64,000 bases of DNA from Bog-756 sp963725395 (GTDB lineage: Bacteria; Actinomycetota; Acidimicrobiia; Acidimicrobiales; RAAP-2), in contig CAVRYH010000013.1 in assembly GCA_963725395.1 (NCBI GenBank), positions 558,001 through 622,000 on the forward strand. The letters run 5' to 3'. The stretch's first letter is position 1; each line of letters begins with the position of its first letter. The translations under genes and the position numbers were made by a program. Below the pieces are notes generated by a model. It was not told where the DNA came from and did not search any database. It saw only the letters and a list, made by a program, of their open reading frames with translations. Below are positions 25,552 through 34,286 of this stretch, piece after piece.

Positions 25552-28500
25552 ATGGACACACTGGCACCGCCGGTCGTCGCCGTCGTCGTCGCCCACGATC
25601 CTGGTCCGTGGTTCGAAGAGACGCTGGCTTCGTTCGCCACACAGGAGTACGCGGAGCTCTCGATCCTGGTCCTCGACGCCGCCAGCGAGCAGGAGCTGGC
25701 ACCACGGGTGGCGGCCGTGCTACCCACCGCGTACGTACGGCGATTCGAGGAGAACCGCGGGTTCGCCGCCACGGTCAACGAGGTGGGGGAGATGGTGGAC
25801 GGTGCCGCCTACTACCTGCTCTGCCACGACGACGTGGCCCTGTACCCCGACACGATCGCCCTCCTGGTCGAAGAGGCGTTCCGTTCCAATGCCGGCATCG
25901 TCTCGCCCAAGGAGGTCAGCTGGGACGACCCCGAGCGGCTGATCCACGTGGGGATGACCGTGGACAAGGGGGGCTCGGTCGTGGACCGCGTCCAACCCGA
26001 CGAGATCGACCACGGCCAGCACGACGCGGTGCGCGACGTGTTCGTCGCGCCGGGCGGCGCCACGCTGGTTCGGGTCGACCTGTTCGACGAGCTGGGCGGC
26101 TTCGACCCGGCCATCGTGGCCATGGGCGAGGACCTCGACTTGAGCTGGAGGGCCCAGGTGGTGGGCGCACGGATCATCGTGGCCCCCGACGCCCGGATCC
26201 GTCACCGGGAGGAGTTGGCCGGGGGCTCCCGCCCGGTCGATCCGTCGCTCATCGGCGCGGATGGGTCGGCGGGCTCGACCCGCACCCCGACACTCCAGGA
26301 GCTCCAGCGGCGCCATGAGCTCCTGGCCGTCCTCAAGTGCTACGGCCCGGGCCACCTCTTGTGGATCGTCCCCCAGGTGTTTGTGCTGGCTGTCGGCGAG
26401 GTGGTCGTGGCCGAACTCGCCGGCAACCGGTCCCGCTCCCGGGCGGTGGTGCGGGCGTGGCGGTGGAACCTCGGTCGCCTGGGGGTGATCAGGGCCCAGC
26501 GCAAGGTACTGAAGGCCCATCGCCGCCTGGCCGACAAGGAGATCAGGCTGCTCCAGGTGGGCGGCAGTGCCCGGCTCTCGACCTACGGCCGACGGTTCTT
26601 CCAGCACGGCTTCCACGGTGCCCATGACGATGAACTGGTCGACGACGAGGCGTGGGTACCCGCCGCGTCCGCCGCCATCGCCGCCGACCAGGCCCCGGCC
26701 GACCGGGCCCGGGGCAGGGTGAGCGGGAGAGTCCGGGTCGGGGCCTGGGTCGTCGCCGCCGTCATCGTGGCCATCGGGTCCCGAGGGGTCATCGGTGGGC
26801 GACTCCCCGCGGTGGGCCAGTTCACCCCCTTCCCGGGGTGGGTCGCCACCTGGTCGCAGTTCTTCGGAGGGTGGCACCCCTCGGGGGTGGGCACCACGGC
26901 ACCGGCCACACCGGCCCTCGCCCTGTCCGGTCTGGTCGGGACCGTGTTGCTGGGTGCGATGGGATTGACCCAGAAGCTCTTGGTCTTCGCCTGCGTCCCC
27001 CTCGGGGCGTGGGGGGCGGCACGCCTGTTGCGGCCGTTCGGCTCCCGAGCGCGCCGCCCTGGTCACCGGCCTGGCCTACCTCGCCATGGCCCTGCCGTAC
27101 AACGCAATCGCGCTCGGACGCTGGGGGGCCCTCGCCGTGTACGCCGGGGCGCCGTGGATCCTGGCCCGGCTGTTCCGGGCTACCGGCACCGCCCCTTACG
27201 CTCGGCCCGACGCCGCCCGGGGCGGTCACCCCGTCCTCCGGGCGATGCTGGCACTCGGCGTGATCGAGGCGGTCCTTGTCTCCTTCGTGCCGGCGGCGGC
27301 CATCGTGGTCGTGGTGGCCGCGCTCGCCCTGTTGGTGTCCTCTGCGATCGGCAGGGACTGGCGCTCCACACGGCGGGCCGTCGGCCTGGCGGTCGGGTCC
27401 ACACTGGTGACGGCTGTTCTCTGCCTGCCCTGGCTGATCGGCGTGGTCTGGGCCGGGGGCGGTGCCGTGTCCGTGTTCGGGGTGCCGATCCCCGCCTCGC
27501 AAGCGGCGTCGTGGGGATCGCTCCTGCGCTTCGCCGCCGGGCCGATCGGTGCCTCGCCCCTGGCTTGGGGATTCGCTGTCGCCGCGTTGGTCCCTCTACT
27601 CCTGGCCCGCGGGGAGCGGTTCTCCTGGGCGGTCCGCCTCTGGACGATCGCGCTGGTCTTTTGGATCATGGCCTGGGCCACCGGCCGGGGGTGGACCGGC
27701 AGTCTGGCCATCGACCCACTGGTGCTGTTGGGCCCCGCCGCGGTGGCGATCGCCGCCTCGATCGGCCTCGGCATCGCCGCCTTCGAGGAGGACCTGCGGA
27801 CGGTCACCTTCGGGTGGCGCCAGATCGTGGTGGTGCTGGCGTCGATCATGGCTATCGCCGGCTCTCTCCCCACGCTCGTCTCGGCGCTACCGGGCCGGTG
27901 GGACCTCCCGATCAACGACTTCAGCCAGTCCGTGTCGTGGATGCCGGCCAAGGCGTCCTCGGGGGCGTTCCGGGTGCTGTGGCTCGGGGACACCCGGTCG
28001 CTGAACCAGGGCTCCTGGAGCGCCGGTGACGGCCTGGCCTATGCCACTTCGGAGGACGGTGCACCCGACGCCCGCTGGCTGTGGAACGCGGCGAGCCCCG
28101 GCCCCGCCGACGGGCTGGCCTCGTCGGTGAACGAGGCCATCCAGGGCCGGACCAACCAGTTGGGGAGGATGCTGGCCCCGGCGGGCGTGCGCTACGTCGC
28201 CCTCCTCACCTCGCTCGCCCCCGAGATCAGCGGGGAGCAGAGTCCCGAGCAGTACCCGGTCCCCGCCGGGCTGGCCTTGGCGCTGGCCGACCAACTCGAC
28301 CTCGAGCCCGTCGTGTCGGGCAGCGGGATCACCGTCTACGCCAACACGGCCTGGATCCCGGAGCGGGCCGTGGTGCCCGGGAAGTCACCGGTGGTCACCG
28401 CCCGTGGAACACCCGGTGCCCTGGCCGGCACCCCGGGCACACCCATCGTCCCCGGGGCCGTCCCCGTGCTGGCGGGTGCACCGGCCTCACGTTCCTACCG

Positions 28501-28885
28501 CGGCCCGGTGCCGGTGGGCACAGTGCTCACCGCACTGGCCCCGGCCGGGCGTTGGACCCTGGTGGAACCGGACGGCGCGACCGTCCCGAGCCGAGCGTCG
28601 TTCGGATGGGCCGGCAGCTACCGAGTCACAGCTGCCGGCGTCAACACCCTGCGCTTCGGAGGCGGGGCACTCGTGCCGCTCACCTGGCTCTACACGGTCG
28701 CCATCTGGCTGGTGGCGGTCGCCCTGCTCCTCGGCCGTCGCCCGACCGCCGGTTGGTGGCGCCGGCGCATCGGCCGGGACCGGTCAGCGGCCGGACCCGG
28801 TGACGCCACCGAGCCCACCGACCCACCGGTCGTCGGGCCGGCGGAGACCGCCCCGTCCGCCGACCATGTCGGGGTGCGCCCGTGA
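25552..28885 (+). CDS. GT2 glycosyltransferase fused to a large polytopic membrane domain, frameshifted
   Basis: Two frames together give a protein of about 1,110 residues. The first 330 are a GT2 domain (VVAVVVAHDPG, FEENRGFAATVNE, LLCHDDVALYPD, GGFDPAIVAMGEDLDLSWR). The rest has many membrane segments and a large extracytoplasmic C-terminal region ending in a final span and a basic tail. The frame breaks near 27046-27054: deleting one C from CCC restores GSERAALVTGLAYLAM. Actinobacteria have such giant GT2 proteins next to DUF5719 genes, as here. An envelope glycan role is probable but unproven. A TAGCCT hexamer lies 10 nt before ATG 25552. Confidence 0.8.
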
Positions 28886-30417
28886 CGGCACCCGACGAGC
28901 CCCGAGTTGGGCCCACAGGAGAGGAGGGGGTCGTGACCCCGGTCGGTCCGAGCCGTGCGCTGCCACCGTCGGGCCGGTTGCGGCGGACCACCGAGGACCC
29001 GGTCCCTCGGCGGGTCGTGGCCGTCGTTACCCCGGTGGCCGTCGTGGTCGTGGTGGCGGTGATCGCCGCCCTGTTTCCGCCCTCGTCGGCCGCCCCCGCC
29101 CCGGGGGTGTTCGACGGGGTGGCCGTCCCCCCCGGTGGGGCCTACTCGTCGTCAGCCTTCTGCGCCGCGGGATCGGGGACCGCGGCGGCGACCACCATCA
29201 CCCTGACCAACTCGACCCCCCACCCGGTGACCGGGACGATGACCTCGGTGGCGCCGGCACCGTCGTCGGGCGCGGTCCCGACGGTGTCGCGTACCGTCTC
29301 GGTCCCGGCTCTCGGCAGTGCGGCCGTCGACCCCGCGTCCGGGCTACCCGCGGGCGACGACGCCACCTCGTTCGTGTTCGCCGGCGGAGGCGTCGTGGCC
29401 GACCAGGTGGTATCGGGTCCCACCGGCTGGTCCATGGCCCCCTGTGCGTCGGAGACCTCGACCCAGTGGTCGTTCGCCGGCGGTTCCACCACCTCGGGCA
29501 ACACGCTCACCCTCTCGCTGTTCAATCCCAGCGGGACCGAGGCGGTGGTCAACGTCTCCTTCCTCACCGCCGACGGAATCGTCGAGCCCCAGACCTATCA
29601 GGGGCTCGTGGTGCCGCCCGGCCAGCTCGTCGAGGAGAACGTGGGCGACTACGTGCAGAACGACTCGGCCATCGGGACGCTTGTGGCCTCCCAGTCGGGC
29701 ACGGTGGTCTCCACCGAGTTCCAGCAGTGGTCCACGGGGACGTCCGCCGGCCTCTCCCTCCAGCTGGGCTCGCCGGCGCTGGCCTCCACCTGGCGGTTCG
29801 CCCAGACCACCGTGCTGCCCACGTCGACCGTCGCCTTCACGCTGGCCAACCCGGCGAGCACGGCGGTGAGCGCCACCATCTCCCTGGGTCTCGTGGCGGG
29901 CACGGTGGTCCCGAGGCGGCTGGTCGTTCCGCCGCTCTCGACAGCGGTCTTCGAGGCGTCGGGTTCGCCGGGGCTGCCCAAGCAGGTCCCCTACTCGGTC
30001 ACCGTCACGTCCAGCGCCCCGATCGACGTCGGGCGTTCGGTGGAGGCGCCCCCGGGGGCGACCCCACCGCTGTGGGGATCCTCCCCGGGGGCCAGCACCC
30101 TGGCCGACCGGTGGCTGGTGCCCGGTCCCGGCGTCCCGAGCGCCCCCGGGACGGCCGACGCCACGGTGACCAGCCTGGCGGTGGCCAATCCCGGGCCGTC
30201 GGTGGCGCGGGTGGTGGTGGGCGTGCTCGGCTCGGCCCGGCCCGCCGCCGTGGTCATGGTCGCCGCCGGTCGTCTGACGGTCCTCGGACCCGCCGTCGTG
30301 GGTGGCCTGGCCGTCCACGTCGTGTCCTCCGACGTGCCCGTGACCGTCGAGCTGGACAGTGGGCCCTCGGGCTCCCCGGGCGTGGTGTCGAGCTCGGGGT
30401 TCCCCTTCGTCGGCTAG
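28882..30417 (+). CDS. DUF5719-type exported protein
   Basis: This 511-residue protein has a basic N-terminus, one membrane segment (VVAVVTPVAVVVVVAVIAAL, near 45-64) and a long extracytoplasmic part made of beta-rich, Gly/Ser/Thr/Val-rich repeats. Segments such as STTEFQQW-like VSTEFQQWSTG and LANPASTAVSATI recur with pseudo-periodicity. The neighbourhood (giant GT2 gene immediately upstream, overlapping as GTGA) is the usual one for DUF5719 proteins in actinobacteria. The function is unknown, and a wall-associated scaffold or partner of the GT2 protein is my guess. Confidence 0.72.
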   Translation: MTAPDEPRVGPTGEEGVVTPVGPSRALPPSGRLRRTTEDPVPRRVVAVVTPVAVVVVVAVIAALFPPSSAAPAPGVFDGVAVPPGGAYSSSAFCAAGSGTAAATTITLTNSTPHPVTGTMTSVAPAPSSGAVPTVSRTVSVPALGSAAVDPASGLPAGDDATSFVFAGGGVVADQVVSGPTGWSMAPCASETSTQWSFAGGSTTSGNTLTLSLFNPSGTEAVVNVSFLTADGIVEPQTYQGLVVPPGQLVEENVGDYVQNDSAIGTLVASQSGTVVSTEFQQWSTGTSAGLSLQLGSPALASTWRFAQTTVLPTSTVAFTLANPASTAVSATISLGLVAGTVVPRRLVVPPLSTAVFEASGSPGLPKQVPYSVTVTSSAPIDVGRSVEAPPGATPPLWGSSPGASTLADRWLVPGPGVPSAPGTADATVTSLAVANPGPSVARVVVGVLGSARPAAVVMVAAGRLTVLGPAVVGGLAVHVVSSDVPVTVELDSGPSGSPGVVSSSGFPFVG

Positions 30418-30466
30418 CCCCCGCACGGTCGCACGGTCGAACCAAAGGGGCGACATCGCCAGCCGT

Positions 30467-30493
30467 GTGCGGCGGCACTGACGGTCGCCGCAC
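30467..30493 (+). terminator. candidate hairpin after the DUF5719 gene
   Basis: GTGCGGCG (30467-30474) pairs with CGCCGCAC (30486-30493) around an 11-nt loop, 50 bp past the stop codon and ahead of the next promoter. There is no T tract. Confidence 0.4.
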
Positions 30494-30523
30494 CCGACAG
30501 CGATGACGCGCGGTGTGTACTGT
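30494..30523 (+). promoter_or_regulatory. promoter of the secreted four-repeat protein gene
   Basis: CCGACA (30494-30499) and TACTGT (30518-30523) are 18 bp apart, a fair match to the -35/-10 consensus. The transcript would have a short leader with GAGAGGAG ahead of ATG 30548. Confidence 0.5.
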
Positions 30524-30547
30524 TGACGGCACCAGAGAGGAGTCGCC

Positions 30548-31987
30548 ATGGCCCTGCGTACGGCGGCACGATCGTGGACCTGCGGTGAGCGGACCGGCGG
30601 CTCGCCCCCGAGACCGCTCGGCCCGGGCGATGGGACCACGGGGCCCCGGCGTCGGCACCTGCGCCGGGCGCTCGCCGCCGCCGCATCCCTCACCGTCATG
30701 GTCGGACTGGTGGCCACCTCGGCGTTGGTCGGGGGGGCCGGACCGGCCGGGGCCGCACCGGTCCCGACGGGGCAGATCACCGGGACGGTCGTGATCCAGG
30801 ACGCGCCAGTCGGCTTCACCGGGGAGGTCGGCTTGGTGGCCTGCCCGAGCACCACACCCTCGGTCGGCCTGTGCCCGTCTCCCCAGTACACATTCTCCGG
30901 TTCCGGAGGCAGCTACACGCTCACCCTGGCCGCCGGCACCTGGACGGTGTACACCTTCTACGTCGCCGGCCCGCAGGGGGGCGCCTTCGTCGGCAGGCCC
31001 CACACCGTCGCCGTCGCCCCCGGGGCGACGGTCCGGCTGAACGTCGCCGTCCACTACCAGGTGCCGAGCAGCCTGGCGGGAACGGCCACGGTGACCGGCG
31101 TGCCCTCGGGGGTGACCATCGACCAGGTCCAGGTGACGGCGTGCCCGTCGTCGACGCCGCTGGTCGATGAGGCGCCCTCGCCGTTGTGCGCCACCGACTA
31201 CCTCGCGCAAGGATCGGACCAGTACTCCCTCCCCACGTTGTACAAGGGGACGTGGTTGCTCTATGTCGGCTACTACACCCTGTTCGGGCTGACGATCGTG
31301 TCCAACCCGCTCACCGTCACCATCAAGAAGGACACCTCGGGCACGGACGATCTCACCGTCCGCTACCAGAGGCCGGCCAACGCCCTGGTCGAGGGTTCGG
31401 TCACGGTGGCCGGAGCGCCATCCGGATTCTCGGGGCTGGTCGGCGTCGGTGGCTGCCCGGCGGTCGGCGGCTCGCCGGCCCTCTGCGGCAACCCCTACTA
31501 CACGCTCGCCTTCGACGGAAGCTACGAGCTGGTGGTCCCGGCCGGGCAGTGGGACCTGGCCGGCTTCTACGAACTGGCCCCCTTCGGCGGTCAGTTCCTC
31601 AGTGCCACCCAGGGCGTCAAGCTGGTGGGCGGGACCATCGTCTCGCTCAACTTCAAGGTGCCCTACAAGAAGCCGGCGACCATCACCTCGACGGTGACGG
31701 TGACCGGCGTCCCCGCCGGCCAGACCGTCGAGGCCACCACCTTGACGGCCTGCCCGAGCGAGTTCCCCGACGTCGGCGGGGTCCAACCCATCGAGTGCGT
31801 CGACAGCTTCAGTCCCGCGGGTGAACCGAACACCATCGCCACGCTTCCCGCCGGCAAGTGGCTCCTCTACCCGGGGTACGAGACGGCCTCCCTCAACGAG
31901 GTGACTGCCACCACGGCCACCAAGGTGACGCTGGTGGCCGGGCGCACCAAGGTGAAGAACCTCTCCGTCGCCTACCAGGCCGGCTGA
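30548..31987 (+). CDS. secreted protein with four cysteine-paired beta repeats, function unknown
   Basis: This 479-residue protein has an Arg-rich N-region, a hydrophobic stretch (ALAAAASLTVMVGLVATSAL) and an AGAAP cleavage-type site near 70. The mature part is four repeats of about 95-100 residues (77-171, 178-274, 281-374, 380-478). Each has a V-x-G-x-P-x-G start, an A/G-C-P followed 10-15 residues later by a second Cys (99/109, 199/214, 303/313, 402/417), a Y-x-L-x-x-x-A/K-G-x-W strand and a closing V-x-Y strand. This suggests transthyretin- or carboxypeptidase-regulatory-like beta sandwiches, each with one disulfide. GAGAGGAG precedes the ATG. No enzyme motif is seen; adhesion or surface display is possible. 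Confidence 0.78.
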   Translation: MALRTAARSWTCGERTGGSPPRPLGPGDGTTGPRRRHLRRALAAAASLTVMVGLVATSALVGGAGPAGAAPVPTGQITGTVVIQDAPVGFTGEVGLVACPSTTPSVGLCPSPQYTFSGSGGSYTLTLAAGTWTVYTFYVAGPQGGAFVGRPHTVAVAPGATVRLNVAVHYQVPSSLAGTATVTGVPSGVTIDQVQVTACPSSTPLVDEAPSPLCATDYLAQGSDQYSLPTLYKGTWLLYVGYYTLFGLTIVSNPLTVTIKKDTSGTDDLTVRYQRPANALVEGSVTVAGAPSGFSGLVGVGGCPAVGGSPALCGNPYYTLAFDGSYELVVPAGQWDLAGFYELAPFGGQFLSATQGVKLVGGTIVSLNFKVPYKKPATITSTVTVTGVPAGQTVEATTLTACPSEFPDVGGVQPIECVDSFSPAGEPNTIATLPAGKWLLYPGYETASLNEVTATTATKVTLVAGRTKVKNLSVAYQAG

Positions 31988-32035
31988 GCCCGGCGCCACC
32001 CCCGTCGGCCCGGGACCGACCCCACCGCCGGCTGC

Positions 32036-32041
32036 CAGAAT
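32036..32041 (+). promoter_or_regulatory. weak -10 hexamer CAGAAT upstream of the GH3 gene
   Basis: CAGAAT ends 6 nt before the ATG with no ribosome-binding site. It is a weaker match than the other leaderless candidates. Confidence 0.3.
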
Positions 32042-32047
32042 GACCGC

Positions 32048-34237
32048 ATGAACGCCGACGAGGTGCCCCCGTCCGAGGACCGATGGCGGGCCCGGGCCCG
32101 CTCCGTCGTTGCGGCAATGACACCGGAGGAGAAACTGTGGTGCCTGGACGGCGACGCGCCGTTCTGGGCCGGGCTGACCTATCTCGGGGAGGACGGCTAC
32201 CACAAGAGTCCCTTCCGTGCGGCCCAGGTTGAGCGCCTCGGTCTGCCGGGATTCGCGTTCTCCGACGGCCCCCGTGGGGTGGTGGTCGACCAGGCCACGT
32301 GCTTCCCGGTGAGTATGGCCCGGGGGGCGACCTGGGACGTCGACCTGGAGGAACGCATCGGCGACGCCATCGGGAAGGAGCTCCGAGCCGTCGGTGCCGA
32401 TCTGTTCGGCGGCGTGTGCGTGAACGTGCTGCGGCACCCGGCGTGGGGGAGGGCACAGGAGACCTACGGCGAGGACCCCCACCATGTGGGGGAGATGGGC
32501 GCGGCACTGACCCGAGGGGTCCAACGCCACGCCATGGCCTGTGTCAAGCACTTCGCCTGCAACTCCATGGAGAATGCCCGGTTCCAGGTCGACATCACCG
32601 TGGACGAGGCCGCCCTCCACGAGGTCTACCTGCCCCACTTCAAGCGCATCGTCGACGAGGGCGTCGCCGTGGTGATGAGCGCCTACAACAGCGTGAACGG
32701 CGACTGGTGTGGTGACAACCGGACCCTGTTGACCCGAGTCCTGCGCGACGAATGGGGATTCGACGGTTTCGTGATCAGCGACTGGATCTTCGGGATACGC
32801 GACGCTGCCCGGTCGGTCCGGGCCGGGCTCGACGTGGAGATGCCCTACCGGATGATCCGGGCCCAGCATCTGGCGGCGGCGCTGGACGGGGACGAGGTGT
32901 CCTGGTCCGAGGTCGATCGGTCGGTCGAACGGGTCGTGGCCACCCGGCTGCGTTTCGACGAGGTCCTGTCCCGCCCCGTCGGCGACCGGAGCGTCCTGGC
33001 CTGCGCCGAGCACCGTGCCCTGGCTCGCGAGGCGGCGGCCAAGTCGGTCGTCCTCCTGCGCAACCAGCCGGTCGACGGACGACCGGTTCTACCCCTCGAC
33101 CCGGCGGTGCTGTCATCGGTGGCCCTGTTCGGCGGACTGGCCGCGGCAGTCAACCTGGGTGACGGCGGCTCGAGCGACGTCTGGGCACCGGAGGTGGCGA
33201 CGGTGGCGGATGGGATTCGTGCCGCCATCCCCGGGGCCACGGTGGTGGTGGACGACGGTTCGGACCCCGCCCGGGCGGCGGCACGGGCCACCGACGCCGA
33301 CGTGGCCCTGGTGGTGGTGGGCTACACCCGGGACGACGAAGGTGAGTTCATCGGCGAGTTCGCCAGCGCCCAACTCGTGGACCTGTTCCCTCCCGAGGAC
33401 GATCCCGGGCTCGTGGCCACCTTCGAGGCCGGGATCGCCACCGAGCGGTTGGTCGAGCCGCCGGCCCACGTGGTCGAGCGGTCCCGACCGGGGGGGTTCG
33501 CCGAGGGGGGCGACCGAGTCTCGCTACGCCTGCACGACGACGACGTCGCCCTCATCGGGGCCGTCGCGGCGGCCAACCCGCGGACCGTCGTCGCCCTGGT
33601 GGCCGGGAGCGCGGTCGTGGTCTCCGAATGGGACGAGCGCGTCCCGGCCGTGGTCCAGTCGTGGTACTCGGGGATGGAGGGAGGCCACGGCCTCGCCGAC
33701 GTGCTGTGCGGCCGGACCGACGCCGCCGGCCGGCTCCCGTTCAGCGTGCCGCGTCGGGAGTCGGACCTGCCCGAGTTCGAGGCTTCGGCCACGTCGTTCA
33801 CCTACGGCGCGTTCCACGGCTACTGGCACCTGGAACACCGGGGGACCCAACCCGCCTACCCGTTCGGATTCGGGCTCAGCTACACCGACTTCGTCCTCCA
33901 TGAGGCCGAGGCGACCATGGTCGACGGGGAGTTGAACCTGCGGGTGAAGGTCTCCAACCGCGGTGGTCGTCACGGGTCCGATGTGGTGCAGGTCTATGCC
34001 CGCAGATCGGACTCGGGGCGCCCGGCCCGCCTGGCGGGCTTCTCCCGGATCGAGCTCGACGCCGGTCGGGCGTCGAGCGTCGACATCGCCATTCCCTTCC
34101 CGGGTCTCGCCCTGCGTGACGTCCGGTCCCACTCCATGGTGGTCCCCCCCGGGCGCTACGAGTTGAGGGTGGCCCACCACGCGTGCGACCCGGGCATCGT
34201 GGTGGAGGCCGTCATCGGCGCTGACGGGCGGTCCTAA
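32048..34237 (+). CDS. glycoside hydrolase family 3, beta-glucosidase-like
   Basis: This 729-residue GH3 enzyme has an N-terminal TIM barrel, an alpha/beta sandwich and a C-terminal fibronectin-III-like domain. Barrel motifs are SDGPRGV, QETYGEDP, CVKHFACNSMENARF and the nucleophile in FVISDWIFG (Asp245). Later segments AKSVVLLRN, GYTRDDEGEFIGE and PYPFGFGLSYTDF-type (AYPFGFGLSYTDF) fit the family. No signal peptide is visible, so it is probably cytoplasmic. It should release beta-linked monosaccharides, but glucose, xylose and GlcNAc cannot be told apart here. Confidence 0.9.
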   Translation: MNADEVPPSEDRWRARARSVVAAMTPEEKLWCLDGDAPFWAGLTYLGEDGYHKSPFRAAQVERLGLPGFAFSDGPRGVVVDQATCFPVSMARGATWDVDLEERIGDAIGKELRAVGADLFGGVCVNVLRHPAWGRAQETYGEDPHHVGEMGAALTRGVQRHAMACVKHFACNSMENARFQVDITVDEAALHEVYLPHFKRIVDEGVAVVMSAYNSVNGDWCGDNRTLLTRVLRDEWGFDGFVISDWIFGIRDAARSVRAGLDVEMPYRMIRAQHLAAALDGDEVSWSEVDRSVERVVATRLRFDEVLSRPVGDRSVLACAEHRALAREAAAKSVVLLRNQPVDGRPVLPLDPAVLSSVALFGGLAAAVNLGDGGSSDVWAPEVATVADGIRAAIPGATVVVDDGSDPARAAARATDADVALVVVGYTRDDEGEFIGEFASAQLVDLFPPEDDPGLVATFEAGIATERLVEPPAHVVERSRPGGFAEGGDRVSLRLHDDDVALIGAVAAANPRTVVALVAGSAVVVSEWDERVPAVVQSWYSGMEGGHGLADVLCGRTDAAGRLPFSVPRRESDLPEFEASATSFTYGAFHGYWHLEHRGTQPAYPFGFGLSYTDFVLHEAEATMVDGELNLRVKVSNRGGRHGSDVVQVYARRSDSGRPARLAGFSRIELDAGRASSVDIAIPFPGLALRDVRSHSMVVPPGRYELRVAHHACDPGIVVEAVIGADGRS

Positions 34238-34256
34238 CGGCGGGCGCCCAGAACGC

Positions 34257-34272
34257 GGCACCGCCCGGTGCC
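34257..34272. terminator. candidate hairpin between convergent GH3 and ftsH genes
   Basis: GGCACCG (34257-34263) and CGGTGCC (34266-34272) form an inverted repeat in the 49-bp gap between the two stop codons. As a hairpin the loop would be 2-4 nt. It could serve both genes. Confidence 0.4.
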
Positions 34273-34286
34273 CGTCGATCGACCGG

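Noticed and set aside
30254..33013. Minus-strand ORF of 919 codons
   Set aside because: It lies antisense to the four-repeat protein and GH3 genes and has the Arg/Gly/His-rich composition of GC-rich shadow frames.
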